A stretch of DNA of 64,000 nt from Nemania diffusa (Eukaryota > Ascomycota > Sordariomycetes > Xylariales > Xylariaceae): contig JBBPUQ010000006.1 of NCBI GenBank assembly GCA_038501195.1, positions 4,464,001-4,528,000 of the forward strand, read 5' to 3'. The stretch's first letter is position 1, and each line of letters opens with the position of its first letter. The notes under the pieces were generated by a model, which did no database searches, was not told the origin of the DNA, and saw nothing but the letters and a program-made list of their open reading frames with translations. Below are positions 13,228 to 23,796 of this stretch, in pieces. A program made the translations under genes and the position numbers.

Positions 13228-14344
13228 CTATACAGAGTACGTGCGCGAGTACATCTGACGAGGAGAGATAATACTAAATGTAGAGGTTGAAGTCTCGCTC
13301 GGCATGATATGATCTTTCAGCCAACCTAAAAGTTTCTCTCTTTTTCTTGTCGGTATCCTCTCTTGGTCTGCTTCGTAGTTCTCAAGCAGCTTTGTAAGCA
13401 CGTACTTGACTACTATCCAAATACCATTTGTCCGGTGCCAGATTGATGGATGTATCTCGCGTCGGGCTTTCATTTCTTGGTTCACCTTGGAGCGCAAGTT
13501 TACCACATAGCTAGGATCGAAGAGGTAAAATAGAGCCCCCATAGGTTGTTTTCCCACAACAGCAGCCGTAATGCGTTTTGTAAAACGCCGCTGTATATGC
13601 GCATGGATAATACAGATCCGCTCTTGAACCGGGATATCAAGATGCCAAGTCGTCTTGCTTGAATGGTTAAGGTCCCTGATGATATTGACTACCCTCTCCC
13701 GAAGATGCGCATCTAGAATTTCGGGCCAACGAACCCAATTGGGGAGCTGCGCCTTGTTGGGGATGGGATGAGGCTGTAGAAGTTGCACGGTAAAGCCTGA
13801 TCCCTTCCTCGTTTTCTGCAAGAGTGCTTGGGAGGCTGCATATCGTGCTTCAATTTCGTCTAGGACACCCGTCATGATTTTGATGGCGCAAGTACGATAG
13901 GCGGCCTCCCGACAAAAAGCACAGTCCCCATTGTCGCTATCCAGGTGCTCAGACCTGGCTTCCGTGTCTGCAGAAAAGATGGTAGACCGCCGATTGTACA
14001 TAATATTAGGCCACAAGACCTTATTCATACTGGCCACAAAATCGTCCAGGTTATTGGCATTCCAGCATTGCTTCGATTTAATCGTGATGCCCATCAGAAC
14101 AATCTCAGCTCGTTCTACTGTAGTAAGAGTGCTGTCATGCCAGTGGCCTTGTCTAATATCTTGACTATTAGCAATTGCCAGGTCGCGTATGAGATGTCTG
14201 AAGTATGGATGAAATGACCTTGATGTTAGCTTACTTGGAGTCTGTTTTATTGAGGGCTCGTACTCGCTGTATTACACTATTTTGTGCTTCCTCTTTTAGG
14301 AGAGAAGTCTCCCTCGCCCAGCAAGGGAGCGAGGTTGACATCAT
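13228..14344 (-). CDS. Hypothetical protein, about 348 aa, two-exon model
   Basis: The solid part is an open frame of 288 codons from an ATG at 14094 down to 13228. The frame stays open upstream of that ATG. A plausible intron (14165-14234: donor GTAAGC, acceptor AATAG) joins it in phase to an upstream exon 14235-14344 with ATG at 14344, giving about 348 residues. The protein is basic with no signal peptide. It has a CAFCREAAYRTC cysteine pair, aromatic/tryptophan-rich segments (WVRWPEIL, SIWHRTNGIWIVVKYVLTKL) and a Lys/Arg-rich C-terminus. I do not recognise the family. The upstream exon is inference; if it is wrong, the protein starts at 14094. Confidence 0.5.
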
Positions 14345-15533
14345 GTTGGGTAGTATTGCAGATAAAAATTTAATAGAATAAGTCTTGTCAGAATTCTCTT
14401 CATTTAATAATGCTGTGATAATTAAAGTTTCTCTATTCAACAAGCTTTAGGTTAAGCACCAAAAGTTAGATACCTAGTTAAGTTCAGATCATATAAAAAG
14501 GACATGCTTATTAAAGTTAAACAAGTCCGACGCACAGACTCAACTTCATTGAATGAGCAAGTATTATTTGTTTTTAAGTTTCTATTGTGTTTATTGTTAT
14601 ATTAACTAGGTTCTCCACCATTGCATGATCTATGCTTATCTTAGCCACCAGCCCCTTTAGCTTGCACAAACATGGTAATTGGCAGCCCTACCAGACATAC
14701 TCTGTTAGCTGTTTCGTTCAAAGCATAGACTTTCAGGGAAAGATAATTTTAGGCTAAGAAATTATCAAGGACATGTAACGCAAGAATGGAGATTTCTTTG
14801 TAACTCTACTTCGTTAGAGGAAATAGATCGCTAACCCATAACTAAGATGTGCCAGCGTCACTTTAGAAAATAATGCTAAACAGCCTCCCAATTTCTAACA
14901 AACGACATAAATACAAGGCATGGGAATTAAAGTTCTAGATCGATTGAGGAGAAGGCCGGCGCACGCTTAAGGGGGAGGGCCGAGATTAGTAGTTCTAGTC
15001 CTATAATCATATCGCGATGTTAGTAGAGTTTAGAACTCAAGCCCGAAACCTTAACTATGCTTAGTAGTGACTAAAGCAGCGGGGCTAAATTCGTGCTAGC
15101 TATCTATGGGATTGACTCAAAACACAAACAAGGTTCATTGCCCATTGTACCGAGAGGTCTAGGATAAAGACAACATCGTATCTAAAGAGAGAAAGGAAAG
15201 CCCTTATCTAAAACTGCCACAGCAGTAGTTAAGTTATATCCTGACATTAGTCCTTTCTCATGCGAACCCGCAGTTTGATCTAAATAAATGTTGAAGTTTT
15301 CGCTGAAGTTATATTTAATTACCTTGAGAAGATACGTCGGTAATATACCGTGTCCTACATGGAACGAAAATGACAATATCAGTCCTTGTTGTTGTTTTAG
15401 CTATGCTGGTAGGGGCAATGCGTGCTGTGTTCATACAAGCAGTTATGAGCTAGGAGCTAAGTTACAATATTCGCCCAAAGCCACTCGCACGTTCCCCTAA
15501 TAGTCCTGTCTATGAAGCGTAGTCCCAAGTTCT
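14345..15533. other. Intergenic, nothing recognised
   Basis: Ordinary AT-leaning sequence downstream of the AA9 gene (which ends at 15534). Only short open frames without domain signals are present. Confidence 0.5.
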
Positions 15534-16441
15534 CTAGCCAGTCCAGACATCAGGACCGGGGCATTTGTAGGATTTCAGGCCACCGTTGTAGATATCGACC
15601 TTGTCTCAGTTAGCTACTGGTATAACTGAAATTCCGATGTACATTTTCACTCACCATGATACCGGGGTCAGATTGTGGTGCGTAAGCGGGGATGGAAGCC
15701 AGAAGGTTGGCAGGGGCGGTGGCAGTGCCGGAGCCGGTGACTACAATCTGCGCACACTCAGGGTAGAACTGCGGGGTGTTGGCCTGGTGGAGGGCGAGCA
15801 GCTCGTGGCGGATGAGATAGTTGCCAGGCTTGAGGGTGGCGGGGATCTTGCTCGACCACTTCATCGTCTTGTAAACGACGCCGGTACCCCAGTCGTTGCT
15901 GTTTAGCGAGGTTCCGTAAAGACCCATCTGGTCGATCTTGAACCACTTCTTCTGCTTCCCGTCGCAAGAGGTGAAGCCAGTCTCACAAGGGTACATCCAC
16001 ACCATGACAGGTCCTTGCTGGTGAGTCCATTGTGACCATACAGCTGTGACGTTTGAGCCTGCAGCTACTGTTGCTGATAATGGGGCAGAGGTGCCGCCGT
16101 TGCATGTCATCTTGGGGTCCGTCGAGGTCATGATGGGGTTGTAATCAGGCCACTTTAAGGAGACAGTTAGTAAGGTAGATCTAGGTTCATAGAAATGTCG
16201 CTACTCAGTGTGGCCCCAATCCGTAGGAAATACCAAGCATCATGGCACAGATCAAGATGGTATATAGTATGGGAATTTAGTTTGCGGATAAGCATACTTG
16301 TCTTTGAATAATTTGAGCACCAGCTTGTGGTGAGAAACCCTGGTATCCAGGATAAGTCTTTCCATCGATGATGTAACTTGTTACAGCACCATGAGCGGCG
16401 ACCAACGCTGGTGCGAAGAGAAGAGGAAGTGAAAACAACAT
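15534..16441 (-). CDS. AA9 lytic polysaccharide monooxygenase (GH61), secreted
   Basis: A copper enzyme that oxidatively cleaves cellulose or related beta-glucans outside the cell. Three exons by splice model: 16298-16441, 15655-16152 and 15534-15599, with introns of 145 and 55 bp, giving 235 aa. Residues 1-16 are a signal peptide (MLFSLPLLFAPALVAA), so the mature protein starts with His17 (HGAVT), the first ligand of the copper histidine brace. Family motifs follow: GYQGFSP, IIQRQ-WPDYNPIM spanning intron 1, the second brace histidine in WTHQQGPV (His92), LIRHELLALH (His164, His170) and QFYPECAQI with the axial Tyr178. The C-terminus SDPGIM-VDIYNGG spans intron 2. There is no CBM1. The start was chosen because a conventional signal peptide begins at this ATG. 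Length and motif order are typical of a functional AA9. Confidence 0.95.
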
Positions 16442-17511
16442 TTTGGATACTGGGCCACTAAACAAGAGGTTAACTGCTTAGTAGAGCTAAAAGAGAGAGC
16501 GAGTAGGAAACCAAGCAGTTCACAGCACCTTCATTTCAGTTGTTATATCTACAGAGCCAGTAGTGGGTCCTTCGCTCCAACCGTCATAATTATCGCGGCA
16601 ACTGAGATCTCCGTATTTGAAGGCAAGAATATATTGTATCTATGCATGATATCTTAGAATGTCCGCGAGTGAGCGCTCTACGGAGCGTCCCATACGATGT
16701 CTGGACTATAATGCTAGCCCCATTTTCTGCTCCTACTTGGAAGACTATTCGGTCAGCGGACCGAATGCTTGAGAGTGACTTCGGCGGCACGGGGGCCGCT
16801 TTCCACCTATATAGATGAGTCAAAGTCGACAGGAGCTTCTACGAATCCAACGATTGGATAACCGAGCTGGTGGTTCTGTCAGGCGTACATCGATTTCCCC
16901 ACATTCTGCTGCGAGTATATAGTGCGCCCCAAGGGATACGGGAGTGTGGTGCGATACACCATTGGAAGCCGAGACGGCAGTAGATTACATTCTGGTATAA
17001 TCATGTCTCTAGGCACGTTCGGGAGATGTTCTCCAGGTTCGGGCTGTCGTCATAATGTGGTTGCGGCGATGCGCCCAGAACAGGCTATTTAGGGTAAATG
17101 CTCCTCCCACCATTGCTGAGTCGGCTGGGGCTGGAACAAGACAGAGGCTCAGTACGGCTTTAACGAAGTGGTATTTCATTGGCTAGCGAGAATTCCGATG
17201 CGCAACGAGGTCCGCACTTGAGCCCCGAAGTTCGAGGGATGTAGTTCTATGCCAAGAGCTTCGAAATACTTCATTCTAAACTGCTCAACGCTGTGAAAAA
17301 ATGTCTGTGTTTTAAAGAACATCGCACAGGATTATATATAGTTCTATAAAAAGTTAATAAGGTATCACTAGCTGCTGTTTGTCGTTATTTGTACTTACTA
17401 GCTAATAAAACCAGGTGGGTCTAAAGCTAAGCTAGTTTTTAGTTATTAAAATGGTCCCTGATAAAGTTGTGGTAGTATCTCATAAAGATGACTTCAAAAA
17501 GGTCAAAAAGT
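16442..17511. other. Upstream region of the AA9 gene, no gene
   Basis: About 1.07 kb between the AA9 start and the tRNA gene. No coding region is supported. The part nearest 16441 presumably holds the AA9 promoter, but no specific site is assigned. Confidence 0.5.
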
Positions 17512-17604
17512 TGCCTCCACGCGGAATCGAACCGCGGATCTTGTCATAACATCGCAAGTAGAACACTGTACGAGTGACACGCATTACCCCTGTGCCATAG
17601 AGGC
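17512..17604 (-). tRNA. tRNA-Thr (anticodon CGT) with intron
   Basis: On the minus strand the seven-base acceptor GCCTCTA pairs with TGGAGGC (one G-T pair), followed by discriminator A at 17512. The T arm is CGCGG-TTCGATT-CCGCG and the variable loop is AGATC. The anticodon stem TGTCA/TGACA encloses CT-CGT-A, so the anticodon is CGT (reads ACG, Thr). An intron of about 21 nt follows position 37, the usual place in eukaryotic nuclear tRNAs. The D arm is weak, with one mismatch in four pairs. A run of T lies just downstream on the minus strand (17503-17509), a typical RNA polymerase III terminator. Confidence 0.85.
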
Positions 17605-18585
17605 CGGCTATTGAGTAGTAATCAATTAGACCGCATCGGTGAATATCATCCTCCGCCATCCGGCAGAGAGGCAGTTAACTTTTACTTGCGCAGACAAAAG
17701 GTCTCATATGCTGTTACTACAAGAGTTTTAACTAAGTATTACTATTGTATAATAGTTGCCGATAAGCACAAAGCTCGATCGTGGTTCTATCATCAAATAA
17801 ATTATATATATCGCAAAGGAGATGATCAAAGTGAAGTATGTTGTAAGACTAACTCATCTAAGTCGAACAACCAAAGCACCAGATAATCGTGATTTAATGT
17901 CAATAATCAATGGATATAGGCATAATGAACACACAAACATGTATACTCAGGCTCTAATGAAGGTAGACAGAACAAACATTCGACATCTAAAGCGATGGCA
18001 AATAGGGGCTTCGTTATAGTTTATAGCTGTTGGCATATGGTGTGGTTATACCAGTATTATCCGATAGTTGAACCTCCGGCGCGCATTCGGGTTGTTCACA
18101 ATAATAGCTAAACTATACCAAATCAACAGAGTAGTTCCAGGCATTTTAATCCCATTACGGTATACTAAACAGCTCCCCTTTTTGAAAGATATCAGTTTAT
18201 TCGACCTGATAATCTATAGCGCGTCTGACCAATGACTCGAAAACTAAGAACCACATCCTCCAAATCTTAGAATTCGCTAGTCTAGGCAACTAACCAATAT
18301 CTGACGAAAGACATCAAGATCTCGTACGTGGCAATAAATAATAAGTCCACCTAGCGAATCGCGCCATTTACCTAAATACCTAACAACTCATCTAGCGTAT
18401 CGGCTCAAATACACATAACGCCCTGGTCTACCCTAGACGATGGAAGTAGACGCCTATTAATTACACACTTAACGCCTTCGAGTGTAACAGCAAATGGATG
18501 CTAGATGATGAGAACTGTATCGTAGCTAGTAGCATATAGCGCAGACTTTGCGGAAACCCTTATTTTAACATGACATACATCATTC
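17605..18585. other. Intergenic, nothing recognised
   Basis: Two overlapping short frames (17.6-18.0 kb, plus strand) have no domain or composition signal and are not annotated as genes. Nothing else is seen. Confidence 0.5.
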
Positions 18586-21156
18586 CTATCCCAAATTCTT
18601 ACTCAGGGGCTCGTCGTCTATGCTCAAGGGATCAACCATCGTGAGCTCGCCATCGCTCAAGTCGTCGTCATCCATCATAATGATAGGGGCATCAGCATAT
18701 TCAACCTCGTCCCCATCCTTTTCCTGAACTTGATGCTCGCCTCGACCAAGGAGAGGCGGGGCGGATGATGCCTGGTGAGAGATACTACCATATCGTCCCT
18801 CGGTCTCCATATTCGTACCGCGCCCTCGACTCCTCTCCGACAAGTTCGAAGTAGACCACGCAGGAGCTGATTTCCCAGCGTTTTCAGAACTAGTGGTATT
18901 CGTGCGACTGCCGATATTAAACCTCATGTCCAAAGTCCGCGCGTCGCTCTTCTGCTCCGTGACGTTCTTCACGCTCGGATTGAACTTCTCATTCGCCATC
19001 TCGCGCGCCGTCCGTCGCGGCGGGAGCAGCGGCCTCGGTCCGGTACCATCATTATCATCGAGATCGATGAGCTTCCCGAGCTCGGCGTAGTCTTTATCAG
19101 CAAGCTCGATCTCTCCCTCTGGGACCTCATCCCTCTCGATACTCGCCTCCCCACCCCTCACGCCGACAAAGCCACACCGGTGCAGTATCGGCGCGATGAG
19201 GCTCGGGTACCGCAAATGCCCGTGCACGTCCTCGCTAAGGTCGACATCCTCAATACCCTCAGTGCCTCCCCCCACGCCCTCGAGCCCCGCGACCCCAAGC
19301 TGCAGACTGGTCCCGCGGTACAGGAAGCCGAGGATGTAGTCGTTGCTACTGTGGACATTGAACAGCTTCCCGGCCACCACGCTCCGCATCATCGCCCAGC
19401 GGCCCCGGTCCGACGGCACCGGCGCGCCGACCAGCACCACCGTGTCCACGAGCCCGAACGCCCCCCGCTCGGCGAGGGCGGCCAGGCAGGCGTACACGAC
19501 GCGCGCGCCGAGCGAGTACCCCACGAGCGTCACGGGGCGCTCGCCCTGCACGCGGTTGATGAGCGCGTCGGCGAGCACCCGCCCGGCCTTCTCGGAGCGG
19601 TTGCGCGCGAGCGCGAAGGGGTTGTCCACGACGCTGCCCGCGGCGTTGAGCAGGAAGATGGGCCAGAGCGCGCCCTGGAGCGTCGCGAGGACGGTGTGCT
19701 TGAGGATCTCGGCGCGCACGAGGCGCCATGCGGCGAGGGACGCGAGGGCGTGCAGGTGGGCGCCGAGGGCGAGGAGGCTGGTTAGCTCGTAGCGGAGGGC
19801 GAAGACTTCGGTTGAGGGGCTTAGGACGCGCCAGGGGCGGGTTATGTCGTCTTCGGTGTCCAGCCAGCCATTGATGCCGATTGTAACGCGTAGGCGTCGG
19901 GCGGTCGTGTCCGCTGCTGCTACCTCGCTCTCGCCCTCACCCTCACCCTCGCCGTTTCGCTGTCCCTGCTGCTGCTCCCCTTGTTGCTGTGCCGTGAAGC
20001 GCACCCCCCACTCGCTGCTGAGCGGCAAGAACCTAAAATCCTCAACCTCTCTCGCATACCGATCAACCGCCTCCCCCGTCATCTTACCCCCGAAGGCCCC
20101 AAAGAGCGCCCCCACGAGCGCGCCATTCATCCAGAAGAGCCCCAGGAACCCCGCGAGCCCGCCGAGCCCCACGGAGCCCATCAGCCCACCGACCGCCGCC
20201 GCCACCACGGGCGCTGCGAGGCCGCCGGTGACCCCGATGATGGCGGCCCCGGCGACCGAGGCTAGGCCGACCTTCCACAGGCGCCCGGCGCGCCCGGCCT
20301 CCTGTCGTTTTGCTGTTTCCGAGTCCGCTGACATGGTTGAGGCAGAGGAGGCCTGCTGCGCCGTTGCTGCCATAGTCGTTGCGATAACGGTTTCTTCGGC
20401 GTCGAGCGCCGATGGCGGAATCGAGAGCGCTGAGGCGAGGTGGCAGAGGAGTGTCCGTGAGTGCGCGCTGTATGTACCAGAGGAGAGTAGGAGTAGGATC
20501 GTGGCGCTCAGCACCTCCTCGCGGTCGCGGAGCGGGATTGTGGTTAGCCGGGTTGGAATCGGGTGGTAGAGGTTCTGGAAAGCCTCCAACTCGTTGTTTA
20601 CTTTTCCGTTGCGTGTATATCCTGTTGTTAGGGGCTGTGAGACGGGTGTAGATGTAGATGTAGACGTAGATGTCGATGTGGATGTCGTCGTAGAAGTAGA
20701 GTCGAAGACGAGAAGGTCTTCGCCGCTGCTTACGGGCTTCTCCATGGCTTCGGCGCTGAGTTTCTCTTTGCGCTGTCTTCGCGCATCGATGACCTTCTGG
20801 TCGTCGGCCTTGGCCACGACCTCTTTCAGTTTGCCCAGGGTCTCGGTGCGCCACGAGTCAAAATGCAGCAGCGCCCTCTTCCGTAGACGCACTAAGGCTG
20901 GACTATGCGGTGATGGCACGGGTTGCTCTATCCCGCCTGCTGGATTTTCTTCGCCATGAGAACTAGAAGGAAGGGCTGTAGCCGAGTAGGGCGGCGGGTT
21001 GGCATGGTCAACATTTCCTTGTCCTCTAGAATTGCGCAATTCCAACTCGGATCGCATATATGCTATAATTTCGGACACGAGGCCATAGAAGACTTTGCGC
21101 CGCGCCATATTGAGAACGACGCGGATGTCATCGGGCTCGTTGCTGAGGGGCGCCAT
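18586..21156 (-). CDS. DUF726-family alpha/beta-hydrolase membrane protein (TMCO4/Mil1-like)
   Basis: Single exon, 856 aa. The middle of the protein matches the DUF726 family (human TMCO4, yeast Mil1/YFL034W), whose members are predicted membrane-associated alpha/beta-hydrolases; family knowledge links Mil1 to Golgi/endosomal sorting. A glycine/alanine-rich hydrophobic stretch (about residues 294-355, LASVAGAAIIGVTGG and following) provides the membrane segments. The hydrolase nucleophile motif GYSLG centres on Ser548, followed by LVGAPVP and a conserved NVHSSNDYILGFLYR stretch; a later conserved HLRYP supplies a candidate histidine. The N-terminus has a low-complexity Thr-Ser repeat (about residues 154-173), and the last 200 residues are acidic and disordered. 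The third positions are extremely GC-rich through 19.2-20.3 kb, unlike neighbouring genes, which creates long antisense frames. Confidence 0.85.
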   Translation of the reverse strand: MAPLSNEPDDIRVVLNMARRKVFYGLVSEIIAYMRSELELRNSRGQGNVDHANPPPYSATALPSSSHGEENPAGGIEQPVPSPHSPALVRLRKRALLHFDSWRTETLGKLKEVVAKADDQKVIDARRQRKEKLSAEAMEKPVSSGEDLLVFDSTSTTTSTSTSTSTSTSTPVSQPLTTGYTRNGKVNNELEAFQNLYHPIPTRLTTIPLRDREEVLSATILLLLSSGTYSAHSRTLLCHLASALSIPPSALDAEETVIATTMAATAQQASSASTMSADSETAKRQEAGRAGRLWKVGLASVAGAAIIGVTGGLAAPVVAAAVGGLMGSVGLGGLAGFLGLFWMNGALVGALFGAFGGKMTGEAVDRYAREVEDFRFLPLSSEWGVRFTAQQQGEQQQGQRNGEGEGEGESEVAAADTTARRLRVTIGINGWLDTEDDITRPWRVLSPSTEVFALRYELTSLLALGAHLHALASLAAWRLVRAEILKHTVLATLQGALWPIFLLNAAGSVVDNPFALARNRSEKAGRVLADALINRVQGERPVTLVGYSLGARVVYACLAALAERGAFGLVDTVVLVGAPVPSDRGRWAMMRSVVAGKLFNVHSSNDYILGFLYRGTSLQLGVAGLEGVGGGTEGIEDVDLSEDVHGHLRYPSLIAPILHRCGFVGVRGGEASIERDEVPEGEIELADKDYAELGKLIDLDDNDGTGPRPLLPPRRTAREMANEKFNPSVKNVTEQKSDARTLDMRFNIGSRTNTTSSENAGKSAPAWSTSNLSERSRGRGTNMETEGRYGSISHQASSAPPLLGRGEHQVQEKDGDEVEYADAPIIMMDDDDLSDGELTMVDPLSIDDEPLSKNLG
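20642..20698 (-). repeat. Hexanucleotide repeat coding for (Thr-Ser)n
   Basis: Tandem tagatg/tagacg-type hexamers inside the DUF726 gene encode an alternating Thr-Ser tract. It is a coding microsatellite likely to vary in length between strains. Confidence 0.8.
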
Positions 21157-22126
21157 TTTCTACCACCGTCTGCCTGCTAATCTTGGTATATAATGTAGAA
21201 CGTCAATCGGGTGTATAGTTCTCCTTAAACATTACTCTTCACACGAATCTCAGAGCATAAAATAAGTTTAGGGACCGGTGGACATTTTGTATGAAAACAT
21301 GCCTGTCGAGATATTGACCATAGAGTAGCCTAGATACCAGATATACAAGTATAGAATACTGAGTAAGTTTTCAAGGGAATTAATAAGTAGCGAGCATCGA
21401 GCGGGGATAGGCAGCCATTATGAACGGTGATGCGGCGAAGTGCAGAGAGCCTTACTGCGTATAGAATCCTTCCAACCTTGGCAAGCTCTTACCTAGATAA
21501 ATATAGTAGAACCTCTCGCATCATAAGGATAGTATTGAGCGTGAGAGGTATGAAGTGAGGTTGTAGATGGGACGGTATCATTTAATTTAACTAGCTGCCA
21601 AATAAAAGCCATGTGGTTGGTACTCGTCCAGACCGGATTTATAGAGCAGGCAGGAGGAGTCTATGAGCATTAGGTAGGTATAGACAAACTGAGGGTAGAG
21701 GGAAGTAGGTATGCGGCGCCATAGCTACAGCACGTTATGCATGCACTATACACGTTGTAACAATAGCTATAACTACCCTGGCTTATTTGATGCGTATTTA
21801 AAAAAGCTGTTGAATAAGCGTCGGTCGCATTATTATATATCAACGTCATAAAAAACAAGTTGAAAGATCAGTATTCTAACTCGCGATAAATCGCTTCAAT
21901 GCATCTTGCTTCCATACTATGAATTCCTTAAAGCATGAATAGTTCAGTTACGTCACTTTAAAGCATGTCAGAAGTCATCGAGAGCAATCTGAATTCGAAT
22001 CCACAATCGTCATAATATTCATCACATAGATAATACATGTCTACACTCCGCCGCAGACCATTTATTTGGTCCCTGGCATGTAGCCATCCTAGACGCCGTG
22101 ACCCGTACTCCGTTTTGATCCGTTCC
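21157..22126. other. Intergenic between DUF726 gene and hacA 3' end
   Basis: No supported gene. It holds the promoter side of the DUF726 gene (near 21157) and the 3' side of hacA. The 22.0-22.4 kb part on the minus strand belongs to the unspliced hacA frame, annotated separately. Confidence 0.5.
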
Positions 22127-22481
22127 TTATAAACCAAGCCGGATACGCTTCCCACCGCCATTGGTAACCTTGCCATCGCTCTTCCGTTTTGCTCCCACCG
22201 ATAATACAATTGTTTGATTCGTTGTTGTTGATGTTGTTGTTGGTAGTGTCTTCTCTCGAAGGACGCTTGATCCGGGTCGAGAACTGGGCGAGGAGACGTC
22301 CTTTTCGTTCTCCTGTGATAGTAGTTTTCGCTCTTCAACTCTAATGGCCCACAATAGTGTGAGCAGTACCTCTCGGGACGGTAGGCTGGTGCCATCTGGC
22401 CACATCAGCGGTCCACGGCTCTGATCTCCCTTGATACCCGGGGATCCGGCTGCCAGTCCCTCGACCCGATCATCGCGTCCC
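22127..22481 (-). other. C-terminal tail readable only from unspliced hacA mRNA
   Basis: If the 20-nt intron is kept, the upstream frame stays open to 22127, giving a 534-aa HacA-U instead of the 409-aa spliced form. The last 118 codons lie beyond the spliced stop and include a protein-like stretch SREVLLTLLWAIRVEERKL and a basic end (GGGKRIRLGL). Whether this tail is translated or selected is unknown. In Aspergillus the unspliced form is also described as longer than the spliced one (established knowledge, from memory). Confidence 0.5.
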
Positions 22482-23796
22482 TCAGACACCAACCGCAAGA
22501 ACTCCATCGTCGCATCCATGAGTGGACGCGCCAGGATGGGGCTGCTGGTTAAAAGTTTCTGTAGGGACTTGATTCTCAAAGTCGAAGAAGCTGAAGGCGG
22601 ATTCGGGATCTTGGGCGATCGAGTCGTGGCCCGCGGTCGCGCCGGATGCTGCGCCGCCGACGTCGTCGTCGCTGAGGAACTGATTGATGTCAAATTCCGG
22701 AAGTTCGGGGGTCGCGTCACTAGCCAAATGATTGTACTCAAAATTGAGGGGGTCGGACGAAGGACTAGGTTGGTCTTGAGCGCCCCAGTGATCAGCGTCA
22801 GAGGCCGACAACAGGCTGAAATCAGCACCGAAGAGGCCATCAACAACGTGTGCAAGGGGAGCAGTGGCGATGGTTGCCTCTGCGCCATCCACGACGACGG
22901 GGCTTCGACTGACGGACACTGCAGGTCGCACAACACCGCTGCTGGATGTTGTGTCACGTCAGAAGAAGTCGTCGCCGCGGTGGGGACAGTTAATAAGGCT
23001 TCCGTCTCGGTCGTGGTGTTGAGATCGGTCTTGAGGTCCGAATCGGAGACGGGGGCGAGTTCCGGCGAGATGGAAGCGGGATCAACCGTGCCATCTTGTC
23101 CGGGCATGAGAATGAAGTCGTCCATCATGCCAGCGCCATTGACCGACTGGTCGAACAAAGGCTGGGAGAGGGTGAGGGGAGAGGGCTGGAAGACATCGAG
23201 AGGCGATGAGCTTCGACTCACAACACCAGCGCTTCTTCGCAGCTTGGCCAACTCCTCCAGTAAAGCCAAGTTCTGCTTCTGCTGGTTGTGCAGGGCGGAC
23301 TCTAGAACAGCATTGCGCTGTTCCAGGGCCTCGACTTCCTGGCGCTTGCGCTCCCGGGAGGATTGAGCGGCGCGACGGTTTCGCAGGACTCGCTCGACAC
23401 GACGCTGCTCTTTCTCATCCTCGGTCTTGGCTCGTTTCCTAATGTGACATATATCAGCACGGCTGCGCATGTGACTTAACGGGATTGGGGGTGATTAGCT
23501 TACCTCGGGGGAAGGTTTGTCTTCGGCTCGGGGAGGACTTGGCCCCAAGATTTCCGCTTCTTGACAGGCTTTTTCTCGCCGTCAGCGGCCGGTGTTGCAG
23601 GAGCGTCGGGAGTTGACACATCCGCCGCAGCGTCCTCGTCGTCAAACGACTCCGGAGTCATGACACTGTCACTGGGGTCCATGGTCTTCGTAACGGAGTG
23701 GGTGTCGAACAGAGGCGGGTATGAATCGCCGGGTGCCGATAAGAAGGATTCAGCAGGCGATGCCTCGAACTTGACTTGTGGGGTTGTGGTCAACAT
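22482..23796 (-). CDS. hacA: HacA/Hac1 bZIP transcription factor of the unfolded protein response
   Basis: Master activator of the UPR, made after IRE1 removes a short non-spliceosomal intron from the mRNA. Exon 1 is 23504-23796, a normal 65-bp intron (23439-23503, GTAAGC...TTAG) follows, and exon 2 starts at 23438. Removing the 20 nt at 22902-22921 shifts the frame and gives a 409-aa protein ending CDDGVLAVGV, very like the Trichoderma Hac1 end as I recall it. Visible features: VKFEASPAESFLSAPGD at residues 8-24; KKRKSWGQVLPEPKTNLPPR before the intron; a basic region with NRRAAQSSRERKR; then a leucine zipper; and an acidic activation-type C-terminus rich in D, E and F. ATG 23796 was chosen as the first in-frame ATG before the conserved N-terminus. 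The 5' leader is probably long, as in other hacA genes. Confidence 0.93.
22902..22921 (-). other. hacA: Unconventional 20-nt IRE1 intron of hacA
   Basis: Read on the minus strand, the 5' cleavage site lies in a seven-base loop CTG|CAGT closed by GAC/GTC. The 3' site lies in a seven-base loop AGC|CCCG closed by CGA/TCG. Both cuts fall after the third loop base, exactly 20 nt apart. Twenty is 2 mod 3, which is what is needed to move from the upstream bZIP frame into the frame that ends with the conserved Hac1 C-terminus. The intron does not begin with GT or end with AG, so it is not spliceosomal. Confidence 0.88.

Noticed and set aside
16590..16823. 77-codon minus-strand frame upstream of the AA9 gene
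   Set aside because: No signal peptide or motif; in the promoter region of the LPMO gene.
19180..20959. Several long frames on the plus strand and in other minus frames across the DUF726 gene (up to about 256 codons)
   Set aside because: They are a by-product of the GC-rich third positions of the real gene: Arg/Ala/Pro-rich, without domains, and fully overlapped by a frame with clear family motifs.
22431..23366. 311-codon plus-strand frame opposite hacA
   Set aside because: Antisense of the bZIP gene, with no motif. The minus strand has the bZIP domain and conserved ends.
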